Positions 41,406 to 50,147 of a DNA stretch of 64,000 bases are shown one piece after another. Each line of letters begins with the position of its first letter. The stretch's first letter is position 1. Origin of the DNA: Cohnella hashimotonis (GTDB lineage: Bacteria > Bacillota > Bacilli > Paenibacillales > Paenibacillaceae); NCBI RefSeq assembly GCF_030014955.1, contig NZ_JAGRPV010000001.1, positions 6,634,001 through 6,698,000 on the forward strand, written 5' to 3'. The notes below the pieces were generated by a model. The model was not told the origin of the DNA and searched no databases. It was given only the letters and a program-made list of their open reading frames with translations. The position numbers and the translations under genes were made by a program.

Positions 41406-42431
41406 TTATTTTTTCAGATAGATCTGGTCGAACGTGCCGCCGTCTGCGAAGTGCGTCTTCTGCGCCTTATCCCAGCCGCCGAAGTCCTTGATCGTGACCA
41501 GGTTGAGCTTTGGAAATTGCTTCGAATACTCGAGCGCGACCTTCGGGTTGATCGGGCGATAGAAGTTGCGTGCCGCGACGCGCTGGCCTTCCTCCGTATA
41601 CAGGTAGTCCAGGTAGGCGGTAGCGACTTGGCGCGTATCGTGCTTTTGCACGTTTTTCGTGACGACGGCTACGGTCGGCTCGGCGAGAATGCTGAGCGAC
41701 GGCGTGACGATCTCGAACTTGTCGCCATACTCCTTTTTCGCGAGATAAGCTTCGTTCTCCCAGGCGAGCAGCACATCGCCGATGCCCTTCTCTACAAACG
41801 TCGTCGTGGAGCCGCGGGCGCCGGTATCGAGAACGGGAACGTGCGTGAAAAGCTCCTTGACGAACGCCTTGGCCTTGTCGTCGCTGTTGTTGTTATGCTT
41901 CAGCGCGTAGGCCCAGGCCGCCAGGTAATTCCAGCGAGCGCCGCCGGACGTCTTCGGATTCGGCGTGATGACCTTGACGTCGTTCTTCACGAGATCGTCC
42001 CAGTCCTTGATGCCCTTCGGATTCCCCTTGCGCACGAGGAAGACGATCGTCGACTTGTACGGCGCGCTGTTGTTGGCCAGACGGCTTTGCCAGCCTTTGC
42101 TGATCAGGCCCTTCTGTTCGATCGCCGTGACGTCGTACTCCAGCGCCAGCGTGACGACATCGGCTTCGAGGCCGTCGATGACGGAGCGGGCCTGCGCGCC
42201 GGAGCCGCCGTGGGATTGCTTGACGGTAACGGTCTGGCCGGTTTTCTTTTTCCAATACTTCGCGAATACCGCGTTGTAATCCACATACAGCTCCCGCGTC
42301 GGATCGTAGGATACGTTCAGCAGCGTGATGCTTTTCTTTTCGTTTTTCTTCGATACGACTGCGAACGCACTGGAAGTCGTCAGCGCGAACGCCAGAATTA
42401 CGAACATGGCGATTTGCAAACTTCTCTTCAT
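41406..42431 (-). CDS. Sulfate-type ABC binding protein (Sbp/CysP-like), no lipobox
   Basis: I choose ATG 42431 ([20 protein letters not shown]) after GGGAG, giving 341 residues. An open frame extends 99 codons upstream into the leader. It has the full Sbp signature: [16 protein letters not shown], then [16 protein letters not shown], then [12 protein letters not shown], and [11 protein letters not shown]. These bind sulfate or thiosulfate. The signal sequence ends SAFA-VV without Cys, so it appears to be a released protein rather than a lipoprotein, which is odd in a Gram-positive. There is no cysT, cysW or cysA gene near. A divergent, more distant paralogue lies at 42856. Confidence 0.88.
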   Translation of the reverse strand: MKRSLQIAMFVILAFALTTSSAFAVVSKKNEKKSITLLNVSYDPTRELYVDYNAVFAKYWKKKTGQTVTVKQSHGGSGAQARSVIDGLEADVVTLALEYDVTAIEQKGLISKGWQSRLANNSAPYKSTIVFLVRKGNPKGIKDWDDLVKNDVKVITPNPKTSGGARWNYLAAWAYALKHNNNSDDKAKAFVKELFTHVPVLDTGARGSTTTFVEKGIGDVLLAWENEAYLAKKEYGDKFEIVTPSLSILAEPTVAVVTKNVQKHDTRQVATAYLDYLYTEEGQRVAARNFYRPINPKVALEYSKQFPKLNLVTIKDFGGWDKAQKTHFADGGTFDQIYLKK

Positions 42432-42698
42432 CTTTGCATTCTCCCTTTGTCCCCATTTGGTTGTTTTCGGAAAACAAAGAGGCCGCGATCCGCTTCTCCG
42501 CACGCAGAAGATGAGCGACGCGAATGTGCGTCCGTTCGTCCTCAGTACCCTTCGATCGGCCATACAGCGGCGTGAATGGCCTGCCTGGCACCGTATCGAA
42601 GGGCGCAGCCTGACGCCCGTTGGGCGCTGATGGTCTGCGGCGGAGAAATGCATATCGGGCCTCCGGTCGTCCGGTAGGTGAATCCATTTCTTGGATCG
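42432..42698 (-). promoter_or_regulatory. Long structured leader of the sulfate-binding protein gene
   Basis: The promoter at 42728-42699 predicts a leader of about 260 bases. It can fold into a hairpin ATCC-AAGAAAT-GGAT, then CCGG-ACGA-CCGG, then a long stem CCCTTCGAT...ATCGAAGGG enclosing GGCCAT...ATGGCC. It does not fit the S-box core as I know it. It may be an RNA regulator of sulfur uptake or simply GC-rich sequence. No known riboswitch could be assigned. Confidence 0.35.
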
Positions 42699-42728
42699 AT
42701 CATACATCCCATTATTCCAACCTGTCAA
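42699..42728 (-). promoter_or_regulatory. Promoter of the Sbp-like gene
   Basis: Minus-strand TTGACA (42728-42723), 18 bases, TATGAT (42704-42699). It is divergent from the promoter of the second binding protein, 34 bases away. Confidence 0.65.
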
Positions 42729-42762
42729 CTAGGTTTTATAAACTTTATTTTACATTTCTCTA

Positions 42763-42792
42763 TTGACACTTTTCAGCTGAAATTGCTACAAT
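42763..42792 (+). promoter_or_regulatory. Promoter of the second binding protein gene
   Basis: TTGACA (42763-42768), 18 bases, TACAAT (42787-42792), 63 bases before the ATG. Confidence 0.65.
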
Positions 42793-42855
42793 CGCTCCGT
42801 TAAACCTATTTTTCCAATTGGAATTAACTTCAGGGCTTGAAGGGGCGTCATATCA

Positions 42856-43932
42856 ATGATTAAAAGAAAAAGAAGACTTCCTGTTCTTTCGGCCGCAATG
42901 CTAATTACGTCCGCATTCGCCTTGTCCGCTTGCGCCTCCGGCGACGGCAAGCCGATGGACGCCGCTGCGGACGCATCGCCGACCGCCAGCTCGGACTACA
43001 GCAAGGCGCTTACGCTAAACGGCGTATCGCCGGACGGAACGGAGTCGCTGTTCGCCGCGTTAAACGATGCATTTTCCGCCGACTGGAAGGTTAAAACCGG
43101 GCAAGACGCCTCCGTCAAGCAGACGACGGGACCTTCCTCCGCAGAGAAGGACGCCGTAAACGGCGGCACGCTAAAGGCCGACTTCGCGGTGCTGGGCATC
43201 GGCACCGATATCGACGCGATCCAGGCAGCGGGCCTCGTCGAGGAGGGCTGGCAGCAGCGGTACGACTACAACAGCTCCCCCTTCTACACGACAGTGGCAT
43301 TCGCCGTCCGCACCGGCAACCCGAAAGGCATCAAGACGTGGGACGACATCGCGGCACCGGGCTTGAAGCTCGTGGCTGCAAACCCGAAGACATATAGCGA
43401 TGCCCGGTGGACCTACACAGGAGCGTGGGCTTATGCCTTCGATCAAGCGGGCGACGAGGAAGCTGCGAAATCGTTCGTAAAAAACGTGTACGTAAACGCC
43501 GGCGCGCTGGATACCGACGAAACGGCCGCACAGGCGCGTTTTCTCGGCGGAGAGGGCGATGTCTGGCTGACGACGGAGGCGCGGGCGCTTGCGCTGGCCG
43601 CCGGCGAGGCAAAGGGCAAGATCGACGTCGTCGTGCCGCCCGTGACGCTCGCCGTCGAGCCGATCGTGTCCGTTGTCGACAAAAACGCGACGGAAGCGGG
43701 CACGCGCGAAGCGGCCAACGGCTACGCGGACTTTCTGTTCACCGAGCCGGCGCAGCAGATCGCCGCGGAGCATTACTACCGCCCACGCTTCGCGTCCATC
43801 GCCGAGCAGTTCGCGTCGCAGTTCCCCGAGACGACCGTGCTCACGGTCGACGACAACCTCACGGGCTGGGAGGATCTTAATAGCGCCCAATTCGCCAGCG
43901 GCGGTCTGTTCGAGCAGCTGACCGGGAAGTGA
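42856..43932 (+). CDS. Divergent sulfate-type binding lipoprotein
   Basis: This 358-residue protein has a lipoprotein signal with lipobox LSAC (Cys near residue 26) and a Ser/Ala/Asp linker. Its body aligns by eye with Sbp (VKTGQDASVKQTTGPSSAEKDAVNG; GIKTWDDI; YSDARWTYTGAWAYA; EHYYRPRF) but lacks the SHGGSG anion loop and the DPTRELY block (it has SPDGTESLF). The ligand is therefore probably not plain sulfate, or the binding is different. It is divergent from the canonical Sbp-like gene with a shared control region and has no permease genes nearby. The duplicated pair may feed one remote transporter. Confidence 0.8.
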   Translation: MIKRKRRLPVLSAAMLITSAFALSACASGDGKPMDAAADASPTASSDYSKALTLNGVSPDGTESLFAALNDAFSADWKVKTGQDASVKQTTGPSSAEKDAVNGGTLKADFAVLGIGTDIDAIQAAGLVEEGWQQRYDYNSSPFYTTVAFAVRTGNPKGIKTWDDIAAPGLKLVAANPKTYSDARWTYTGAWAYAFDQAGDEEAAKSFVKNVYVNAGALDTDETAAQARFLGGEGDVWLTTEARALALAAGEAKGKIDVVVPPVTLAVEPIVSVVDKNATEAGTREAANGYADFLFTEPAQQIAAEHYYRPRFASIAEQFASQFPETTVLTVDDNLTGWEDLNSAQFASGGLFEQLTGK

Positions 43933-44029
43933 GCGGGGGCTGGGGGCGGGATACATAAGAAATCATGTGGCGCGGCCGCGCCACGTGAATAACGCTCGCG
44001 CGACCACCTAACGCTTGCCCGCTCCCCCG

Positions 44030-44361
44030 CCGCTAACGTGGATACGTGATATTAGCGCAAATTTGCGCTATACGCTATTGCCGAACTCCTCCCGCTCCCC
44101 CACCGCTAACGTGAATACGCGATATTAGCGCAAAATTGCGCTATACGCTATCGCAGACCTCCGCCCGTTCCCCGGCCGCTGACGTGGATACGCGATATTA
44201 GCGCAAAATTGCGCTATACGCTATCACCGACCTCCGCACGATCCCCCGCCGTTAACGTGGATACGGGACAATAGCGCAAAATTGCGCTATACGCTATCAC
44301 CGACCTCCGTCCGATCCCTCGCCATTAACGTGGATACGGGACAATAGCGCAAAATTGCGCT
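44030..44361. repeat. Five-copy tandem array with an exact 73-base period
   Basis: Units begin at 44030, 44103, 44176, 44249 and 44322, each opening CCGCTAACGTGGATACG or a close variant. Each has a palindrome, TAGCGCAAAATTGCGCTA, preceded by GATAT or GACAA and followed by TACGCTATC in the first four units, then a variable C-rich linker. The last copy ends early. There is no gene in the stretch from 43933 to 44631. The period is constant to the base, unlike a CRISPR array with unique spacers. Confidence 0.92.
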
Positions 44362-44409
44362 GGTCTTATACGCAGGACATGCTCCTCAGTTCAGGCTGGG
44401 CAAGTCTGA

Positions 44410-44465
44410 TAGATGAAAAGCAAAGGAGCTGCCCCTCGGTCATTTTCTGACCATGGGACAGCTCC
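44410..44465 (-). terminator. Terminator-like hairpin after the IF-3-like gene
   Basis: On the minus strand GGAGCTGTCCC and GGGGCAGCTCC pair (with one or two mismatches) around GGTCAGAAAATGACC and are followed by TTTGCTTTT. Similar hairpins occur at the ends of transposase genes in related bacteria, but no transposase is present. Confidence 0.55.
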
Positions 44466-44631
44466 TATGTTCGTTGTATTGTGCGGTCTACTGGAGATGA
44501 GCGCATCGCCTGCCGTACAGCAGGCGATCGTCCTATTCGCGTGAGAACGAGCTATAGCCTTCGTTGCGGCAGACGCTTGGCTCTACGCCGCTGCGTTCCA
44601 CGCCATCGAGGCCCCCGCCGTCTCCAAGCGA

Positions 44632-45123
44632 TCAGGCCGGATTCACCTTCACAGCGGCCTGTTTGCCGCTGACTTGGATTCCCGTCTCGCGCGAGCCATG
44701 CTGCGCGAGCTCCTTCAGCATGCGCTCGATGAGTGCCTTGGCGCGCTCGCCTTCTTTGGCGCCTGCCAGCTTGACCGTGAGCTGCACGGCGTATCCCGAA
44801 GTCAGCAGCTTCTCGGCTTGACGAAGCTTGGTCTCGTAGTCGTGCTCCTCGATCTGCGCGGTTAGCCGCAGTTCCTTGGTCTTGACCGCGCCGCCCTGAA
44901 TCCGCTCCGCCTTCTTTTCCTGCGCGGCCGACTGCTTGGCGGCGCCTCGGGCCGTCAGCTTGCACGGCGGCGGGCTGCTGAGCAGCGAAGTGCAAACGAG
45001 GTCCGCTTTCGCTTCTTTCGCCATCGCAAGCGCGGCATCCCGTCCGACGATGCCCAGATCCTCCCCCTGCAGTCCCGTCAGCGCAACCTCGGAGGCTTTT
45101 ATTTTTTCGTTCATCAAAAGCAT
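44632..45123 (-). CDS. Divergent translation initiation factor IF-3 paralogue
   Basis: I choose ATG 45123 (MLLMNEKIKASEVALTGLQ), preceded by GGGGAG, giving 163 residues. Both IF-3 domains are recognisable: the N domain (MNEKIKASEV then GEDLGIVGRDAALAMAKEA), the linker, and the C domain (IEEHDYETKLRQAEKLLTSG then VQLTVKLAGAKEGERAKALI). The sequence is divergent: the usual PPVC-R-IMD motif is PPPCKLTARG, and the basic linker is shortened. True infC normally lies with rpmI and rplT, which are absent here, so this is a second copy of uncertain role. It lies 24 bases downstream of an acyl-CoA dehydrogenase-like gene and may share its transcript. Confidence 0.82.
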   Translation of the reverse strand: MLLMNEKIKASEVALTGLQGEDLGIVGRDAALAMAKEAKADLVCTSLLSSPPPCKLTARGAAKQSAAQEKKAERIQGGAVKTKELRLTAQIEEHDYETKLRQAEKLLTSGYAVQLTVKLAGAKEGERAKALIERMLKELAQHGSRETGIQVSGKQAAVKVNPA

Positions 45124-45147
45124 GCTGCCTGTCTCCCCTTTCACGCC

Positions 45148-46311
45148 TTAAAGATTCAGCACGCCATGCTGCGCAGCCGTGTGAAGATCGCGCCACACGC
45201 GATTGACCGCCTCCCGCTGCATCAGCGCGGTCATGCCCAGCTTCGGCCATATCTCATGCGCGGCTGCAACGGCCGAGCGGGCCACTTCGACACAAGCGTC
45301 GCCAACCCGCCGCACTTCTTCATCCGGCAGCACGCGCGTATCGGCAAACGTCCGCCAGGACGATTCGGTCTCTCCATTAAACCGGTCGGCAGCCGCCGCC
45401 AGCAGCCTTCTCCGACCCGCGATCGCATCGGACGCCCGTCCGTATCTGCCCGCATAAGCGCGGTCCCACTCGACTCGCTTCGCATCCGCAAGCGCGGCGG
45501 CTTCATCGAGGAAACGCCTCCCCAGCCCAAGAACGACCGCAGCAAACGAAACCTGCGCGAACGGCAAAAACGGATAGCGGTAGATCGGATCTTCGTACCT
45601 CGGCTCGGACACGATATCGAAGGTTCGCGCTTCCGGCACGAACGCGTCCGCGACACGAATCGTGTGGCTTTCCGTTGCCCGGAGCCCCATCGCGTTCCAG
45701 TCCCGTACGATTTCCACCTGCTCCGGCAAAAAGGCGAAAGATCGAATCTCCGGCGCTTGAGGAGCACCAGCACGAGTATCAGCACCAGCACCAGCTCCAG
45801 TATCAGAAGCAGTAGCTGCACCAGCGTCATTGTCTTCCGGACGCTCCGCATTCCCGTTCCGTTTCACGATACAATTTGCGGTATAAAAGCTGGCATACCC
45901 CGCCCCGCTACAATACTTCCAGCTGCCGCTCACCTGATAGCCGCCCGGCACCGCCTTTGCGACGCCTGTCGGATGGCCGCTGCCCGCTATAACCGCACGT
46001 CGGTCCGCGAACAGCGTTCCGGCCGTCTCCTCCGGCAGCGTCGCCGCGAAAAAGCCGCCGCCCGAACCGATCGTCACGAGCCAGCCGAAGCTGCCGTCGG
46101 CGTAGGCCGCTTGCTCGAATATACGCGCGGCTTCGGGCAGCGGGGTCATACGCCCGCCCAGCTCGTCCGGTACGAACAGCTTAAACAGCCGTTCCTCGTA
46201 AATGCGCTCCAGGATCTCCGGCGGCAACCGGCCGTCGCGCTCAATGACAGCCGCCACCTCCCCGACTTGCGCCAGCAGCGACTCCGTAATGCCCTTGCCC
46301 GCTTCCCCCAT
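45148..46311 (-). CDS. Acyl-CoA dehydrogenase-like flavoprotein (possible FMN monooxygenase type)
   Basis: From ATG 46311 (MGEAGKGITESLLAQVGEVA) there are 387 residues. The frame opens 33 codons earlier (46410), and neither start has a good ribosome site. The fold is that of acyl-CoA dehydrogenases: RLFKLFVPDELGGRM at the N-terminus, GSWKYCSGAGYASF in the beta domain and WNAMGLRATESHTIRV. The lack of the usual catalytic Glu region and the C-terminal SWRTFADTRVLPDE-like helices suggest the DszC/HpaH-like oxygenase branch. Residues near 165-185 are an Ala/Gly/Asp-rich insertion. A 9-base repeat array lies upstream. The substrate is not predictable. Confidence 0.75.
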   Translation of the reverse strand: MGEAGKGITESLLAQVGEVAAVIERDGRLPPEILERIYEERLFKLFVPDELGGRMTPLPEAARIFEQAAYADGSFGWLVTIGSGGGFFAATLPEETAGTLFADRRAVIAGSGHPTGVAKAVPGGYQVSGSWKYCSGAGYASFYTANCIVKRNGNAERPEDNDAGAATASDTGAGAGADTRAGAPQAPEIRSFAFLPEQVEIVRDWNAMGLRATESHTIRVADAFVPEARTFDIVSEPRYEDPIYRYPFLPFAQVSFAAVVLGLGRRFLDEAAALADAKRVEWDRAYAGRYGRASDAIAGRRRLLAAAADRFNGETESSWRTFADTRVLPDEEVRRVGDACVEVARSAVAAAHEIWPKLGMTALMQREAVNRVWRDLHTAAQHGVLNL

Positions 46312-46450
46312 GATTGCGTGCCACCCCGATTCGTTGTTCCCTTTAAAGGCTTGTCTCTTTTCATGCTGCCCTTCTCCAACCAGTCCCGCCCATTCTCCAT
46401 GCCGCGCCATATTCTGTCTTCCGCTTTTCCAGGTTAGCCGATATCCATGT

Positions 46451-46531
46451 CTTGCAGGTCTTGCTGGTCTTGCTGGTCTTGCTGGTCTTGCTGGTCTTGC
46501 TGGTCTTGCTGGTCTTGCTGATCTTGCTGGT
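46451..46531. repeat. Nine copies of a 9-base tandem repeat
   Basis: CTTGCTGGT is repeated nine times exactly in register (two copies vary by one base), between the acyl-CoA dehydrogenase-like gene and the sensor kinase gene. On the minus strand it would read (Ser-Lys-Thr)n in an open frame of 69 codons (46570-46361), probably not a real gene. Such repeats change length by slippage. Confidence 0.9.
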
Positions 46532-46616
46532 CATCGCATTCACCCGCGATGATGCAAAATTCTTATACACGACCGCTCCGCCGCAGCTTCACGCCAAAGC
46601 TGTTCAATATCTCCCC
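46532..46616. other. Intergenic remainder, no feature seen
   Basis: Between the repeat array and the kinase stop codon I see no terminator, promoter or gene. Confidence 0.4.
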
Positions 46617-48593
46617 TCAAGCCTTCCCTTTCGCCCTTCCCTCTCGTATGCGGACGCCGATCTCCCGGACGAGCTCGTTTACGTTCACCGGTTTGGACAT
46701 ATAGCCGTCCGCCCCAGCTTGCAGGCATTCGTCGCCGTCCTCCGCGAACGCCTTCGCCGTGAGGGCGATGATCGGCAGCTCCTTGCGACCCGGCATCGCC
46801 CGGATCCTGCTTATCGCTTCCAGGCCGCTCATGCCGGGCATCATGATGTCCATGAGCACGAGATCGATGGTCGCGTTGCCGGACAGCAGACCCAGCGCCT
46901 CGCCCCCGGAGGAGGCGGTCACGACGCCGAAGCCCTTTGCCGCGAGCGCGACCCGCAGCGAATAGACGTTGTGCTCGTCGTCGTCCACGAGCAGCAGATG
47001 ATGCGCCGCAGGTACGCCGGATGACGTGCCGGACGCCGCAGGACGTCCCCCCTCCTGCAACTTAGGCGCCTGCAGACGGGATTCCTCCAGCGACGCGGCC
47101 TGTTCCATCGCGGCCGAATCCCGTCCCGGCGGCGCCAGCGTATCCGCGGCCGAGGTGACCAGCGCCGGCCATGGCAGGAGCAGCGTGAACCGGCTGCCGC
47201 GGCCCAGCTCGCTCTCGAGGCGGATATCGCCGCCCAGCAGCACCGCGAATTGCTTGGCGATGGACAAGCCGAGCCCGGTCCCGCCGTATGCGCGGCTGAT
47301 CGAGCCGTCCGCCTGGAAGAAGGCGTCGAATATGGCCTCCTGCTTGTTCGCCGCGATCCCGATGCCGGTATCCTCGACCTCGAAGGCCAAGCCGCCTTCC
47401 GCCAGCAGTCCGCCTTCGTGTACGCGCGATACGGCAAAGCGCACATGGCCTTCTTGCGTGAACTTCAAGGCGTTGGACAACAGGTTGCTGACAATCTGCC
47501 TCAACCGCTGCTCGTCCGTATGTAAAAAATCGGGGACGTCCGGCTCGCTGCGCAGCGTGAACGACAGCCGCTTGCGTGCCGCAATCGGCCGGAACAGCTC
47601 ATCCATCTGGCCCAGGAGCTCGCGCACGCTGAACACCGAACGGTCGAGCTCGAGCCGGCCCGCCTCGATTTTCGACAGATCCAGCACGTCGTTAATGAGG
47701 CCGAGCAGCTCCTTGCCGGAGTGATGGATGATGCGGGCGTAGCCCACTTCCTCTTCGCTGAGCCGGTCGTCGATGTTCTCCTCGAGCAGCTGCGCCAGCA
47801 CAAGCACCGAATTGAGCGGCGTCCGCAGCTCGTGCGACATATTGGCGAGAAATTCGGATTTATAGCGGGATGCAGCCTGCACCTGGGCATACATCGTCTC
47901 CAGCTCCTGCTTCGCCTGCTCGAGCGAGCGCCCTTTTTCCTCCGAGATGCGGTATTGCTTTTCCAGACGTGCCGTGTAAATCTTCAGCTTGTGCGAGCGC
48001 TTGTCCTCCGACATAAATTCCCGCAGGATGAACATGAAGGCGAAGCTTAAGAAAAGGCTGATAAGAAAGGTGCCCGGCGCGATATCGACCAGATAGTGCC
48101 TGCGCGGGATGATGCCGAACAGCGCGATGAACAGTACATTGCCCATATTGACGGATATGATGATCGTGACCATCTTGCGAAGCTCCGGCCAGCGCCTGCG
48201 ACGCGACAGCCAGAGGATAAAGAGGACGAGCGAGCTCATCGCGACGACGTTGAGGCAGCCGACAAGCGCCGCCTGATTTAACCCGAAGGACAATCGCGCA
48301 AGCCCGATACCTAGTCCGATCACCAGAATCGACAGCCGGTTCCGTACGAAAAGCGGTGCCACGATGACCGCCAAAAAGCGCATGTCGAACATGACCGTAT
48401 CGGAAAAGTGGAACGCGAACCGAATCGTCGTCCAGCCGCACACGATCGCAAGCACGATAAACAACGTTTCTTTCCATGCCGGACTCCATTTATAGACGAC
48501 ATACTTATACAGCAAGCTGGCCAGGTAAAGGAGCGTCAGCATCGTGCTGACGTTGATAAAAAAGGTTCGTAGAAAAGCGCTGATATCGTTCAT
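46617..48593 (-). CDS. Hybrid sensor histidine kinase with receiver domain
   Basis: This 658-residue protein has six or so membrane helices at the N-terminus in a LytS-like 5TM arrangement (GLNQAALVGCLNVVAMSSLV), a coiled coil, and a kinase core: H box SHELRTPLNS (His near residue 254), N box ADNALKFT-like LLSNALKFTQEG, G boxes DTGIGIAANK and GGTGLGLSIAKQF. A receiver domain at the C-terminus has DDDEHN and the acceptor Asp in DLVLMDIMMPG (near residue 578). A partner response regulator must exist elsewhere. It is a single gene between DUF445 and the acyl-CoA dehydrogenase-like gene. The signal is unknown. Confidence 0.93.
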   Translation of the reverse strand: MNDISAFLRTFFINVSTMLTLLYLASLLYKYVVYKWSPAWKETLFIVLAIVCGWTTIRFAFHFSDTVMFDMRFLAVIVAPLFVRNRLSILVIGLGIGLARLSFGLNQAALVGCLNVVAMSSLVLFILWLSRRRRWPELRKMVTIIISVNMGNVLFIALFGIIPRRHYLVDIAPGTFLISLFLSFAFMFILREFMSEDKRSHKLKIYTARLEKQYRISEEKGRSLEQAKQELETMYAQVQAASRYKSEFLANMSHELRTPLNSVLVLAQLLEENIDDRLSEEEVGYARIIHHSGKELLGLINDVLDLSKIEAGRLELDRSVFSVRELLGQMDELFRPIAARKRLSFTLRSEPDVPDFLHTDEQRLRQIVSNLLSNALKFTQEGHVRFAVSRVHEGGLLAEGGLAFEVEDTGIGIAANKQEAIFDAFFQADGSISRAYGGTGLGLSIAKQFAVLLGGDIRLESELGRGSRFTLLLPWPALVTSAADTLAPPGRDSAAMEQAASLEESRLQAPKLQEGGRPAASGTSSGVPAAHHLLLVDDDEHNVYSLRVALAAKGFGVVTASSGGEALGLLSGNATIDLVLMDIMMPGMSGLEAISRIRAMPGRKELPIIALTAKAFAEDGDECLQAGADGYMSKPVNVNELVREIGVRIREGRAKGKA

Positions 48594-48792
48594 GGTGCAC
48601 CGCCTCTTGGGGAGCTTGACTCCATTATAACAAATCGTTCCACCCTGTACGCGGTTGAACGGTTGTTCGGCGGATACGCTGCAATAATAGTTGCATGAAA
48701 CCGTTAATAGACGCGACCGTCACGCGATCGCGCCTGCCTATACGCATATGGGACGAACAGTCGGAGCAACGGCGGCTCAGACGTCAACCTCC

Positions 48793-50034
48793 TCAAGCGA
48801 GCAAATTAATGCCTTCCAGCGCCAGCCCGATGAGAAACCCGCAGACGGCGCCGTTCACTCGAATCCACTGCAGATCGCCGCCGATCTTGTCCTCCATCAT
48901 CTCGATCAAGGCGTCGTTGTCCAGCTTGTCGATATTCTCCTTGACGAGCTTGCCGATCTTCCAGTGATTGCGCTCGACGAAGCCTGTGATCCGCTCCTGC
49001 ACCCAAGTCTGGAACAGCTCGATCACCTGCGGGTTGGCCCGGAGGCTGGCGAGCAGGCCGGAGATAGCCGGCAATACATAATCGTCGGTGAAACGCTGCT
49101 CGCGCACAAAGTCCAGCGCCTTGACGCGCAGCCCCTCCAGCCAGCCGAACAGCTGCCGCTCGATCGCCCCGCCTTCCGCCAGCCGCGCCTTCCAGCCTTC
49201 GAGCTCGGCCAATACGGAAGGCGACTCCGGCAGATTGCGAATGGCCCCCCGCAGCGTCTCAAGAAGCATCTCGCGCAGCGGATGGTCCTCTCTCTGCTGC
49301 ATCTCCGCCAGCGTGCCGACGATCGCGTTCTGCAGCAGACCGCCGATCTTCTCTTCATCCATAAAGGAGATAAACGCGTTCACGGCAAAGCCCATCAGCC
49401 CGCCGACCTGCAGATTCTGCAGCGCAGCCGCGCCGATGACGCCGAGCTGACGCCGCGTCTCCTCGCGGGAGGCGAGGCCGCCCGCCTTATCGATCAGGAA
49501 GGCCAGCGCCTTTTCTTCATAGCCTCTCGCAAGCGCCTCGTCGCTGATCTTGCGCAGCAGGCCGGCCGTATCGAGCTCGCGCAGCTTCGATTCGAGCGCG
49601 CGGGCGAGCATCGGGACGATCCGGTCCATCGGCAGCCGCTCCAGCGCGAATTCGCTCACGCGAACGGCCACGGCGGCGGCGTCCTCGCGATGCGTCTCCA
49701 GCAGATCGAGCAGCCGCTCGCCGATCTTGAACTCTGCTGTCTTGGTGACGATGCTCTCCTTGGTGAGCAGCTCCGTCTCGATCGCCTGGATAAGCGAGCG
49801 GACGACTTTGTCCCTGTTGCGCGGCAGCAGCGCCGTATGCGGGATCGGAATCCCGAGCGGATGGCGGAACAGGGCGGTGACGGCGAACCAGTCGGCAAGT
49901 CCGCCGACGAGTCCCGCTTCGAAGCCGCCGTGGAGCAGCGCGCCGCCCCAGCCTCCGACCGGGAACGTGGCCAGGAATCCCGCTCCCATGATGCCAAGAG
50001 AGATGGCAGCCGTATGCTTAGCTTGTCCGGGCAT
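48793..50034 (-). CDS. DUF445 family membrane protein
   Basis: This 413-residue protein fits DUF445 (YheB/YjiN-like): an N-terminal membrane pair containing FEAGLVGGLADWFAVTALFR and HPLGIPIPHTALLPRNRDKV, a long helical middle, and a C-terminal helix pair (GDLQWIRVNGAVCGFLIGL). The motif WFAVTALFRHPLG is the best signature. The biochemical role is unknown. It is alone, 113 bases downstream of the second LtaS gene with a terminator between them. Confidence 0.9.
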   Translation of the reverse strand: MPGQAKHTAAISLGIMGAGFLATFPVGGWGGALLHGGFEAGLVGGLADWFAVTALFRHPLGIPIPHTALLPRNRDKVVRSLIQAIETELLTKESIVTKTAEFKIGERLLDLLETHREDAAAVAVRVSEFALERLPMDRIVPMLARALESKLRELDTAGLLRKISDEALARGYEEKALAFLIDKAGGLASREETRRQLGVIGAAALQNLQVGGLMGFAVNAFISFMDEEKIGGLLQNAIVGTLAEMQQREDHPLREMLLETLRGAIRNLPESPSVLAELEGWKARLAEGGAIERQLFGWLEGLRVKALDFVREQRFTDDYVLPAISGLLASLRANPQVIELFQTWVQERITGFVERNHWKIGKLVKENIDKLDNDALIEMMEDKIGGDLQWIRVNGAVCGFLIGLALEGINLLA

Positions 50035-50081
50035 GTTCGGTAGACTCCTTCGGCTTCAATATTCTATGTATATATGATACC

Positions 50082-50133
50082 CAAAAAGAGAACGGACGGG
50101 GAAGTACGGGTTTTTCCCGTCTTCTCCGTCCGT
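50082..50133 (-). terminator. Terminator of the second LtaS gene
   Basis: On the minus strand ACGGACGGAGAAGACGGG and CCCGTACTTCCCCGTCCGT form a long stem around AAAAA, followed by TCTCTTTTT. Confidence 0.85.
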
Positions 50134-50147
50134 CGCGCGTGCTCGCG

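Noticed and set aside
42432..42698. S-box (SAM) riboswitch before the Sbp-like gene
   Set aside because: The leader is structured and contains GGTGCCA, but the conserved S-box core around the first helix and the GGCAACC motif are missing.
44030..44361. CRISPR array at the 73-base repeats
   Set aside because: Units are contiguous and similar over nearly their whole length, there are no unique spacers of constant length between short repeats, and no cas gene is present.
44410..44465. End of an insertion sequence
   Set aside because: The hairpin resembles structures at the ends of some transposase genes, but there is no transposase remnant or flanking target duplication here. A simple terminator explains it.
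46361..46570. 69-codon minus-strand frame with Ser-Lys-Thr repeats
   Set aside because: It is created by the 9-base tandem repeat, lacks a ribosome site and overlaps the upstream region of the flavoprotein gene.
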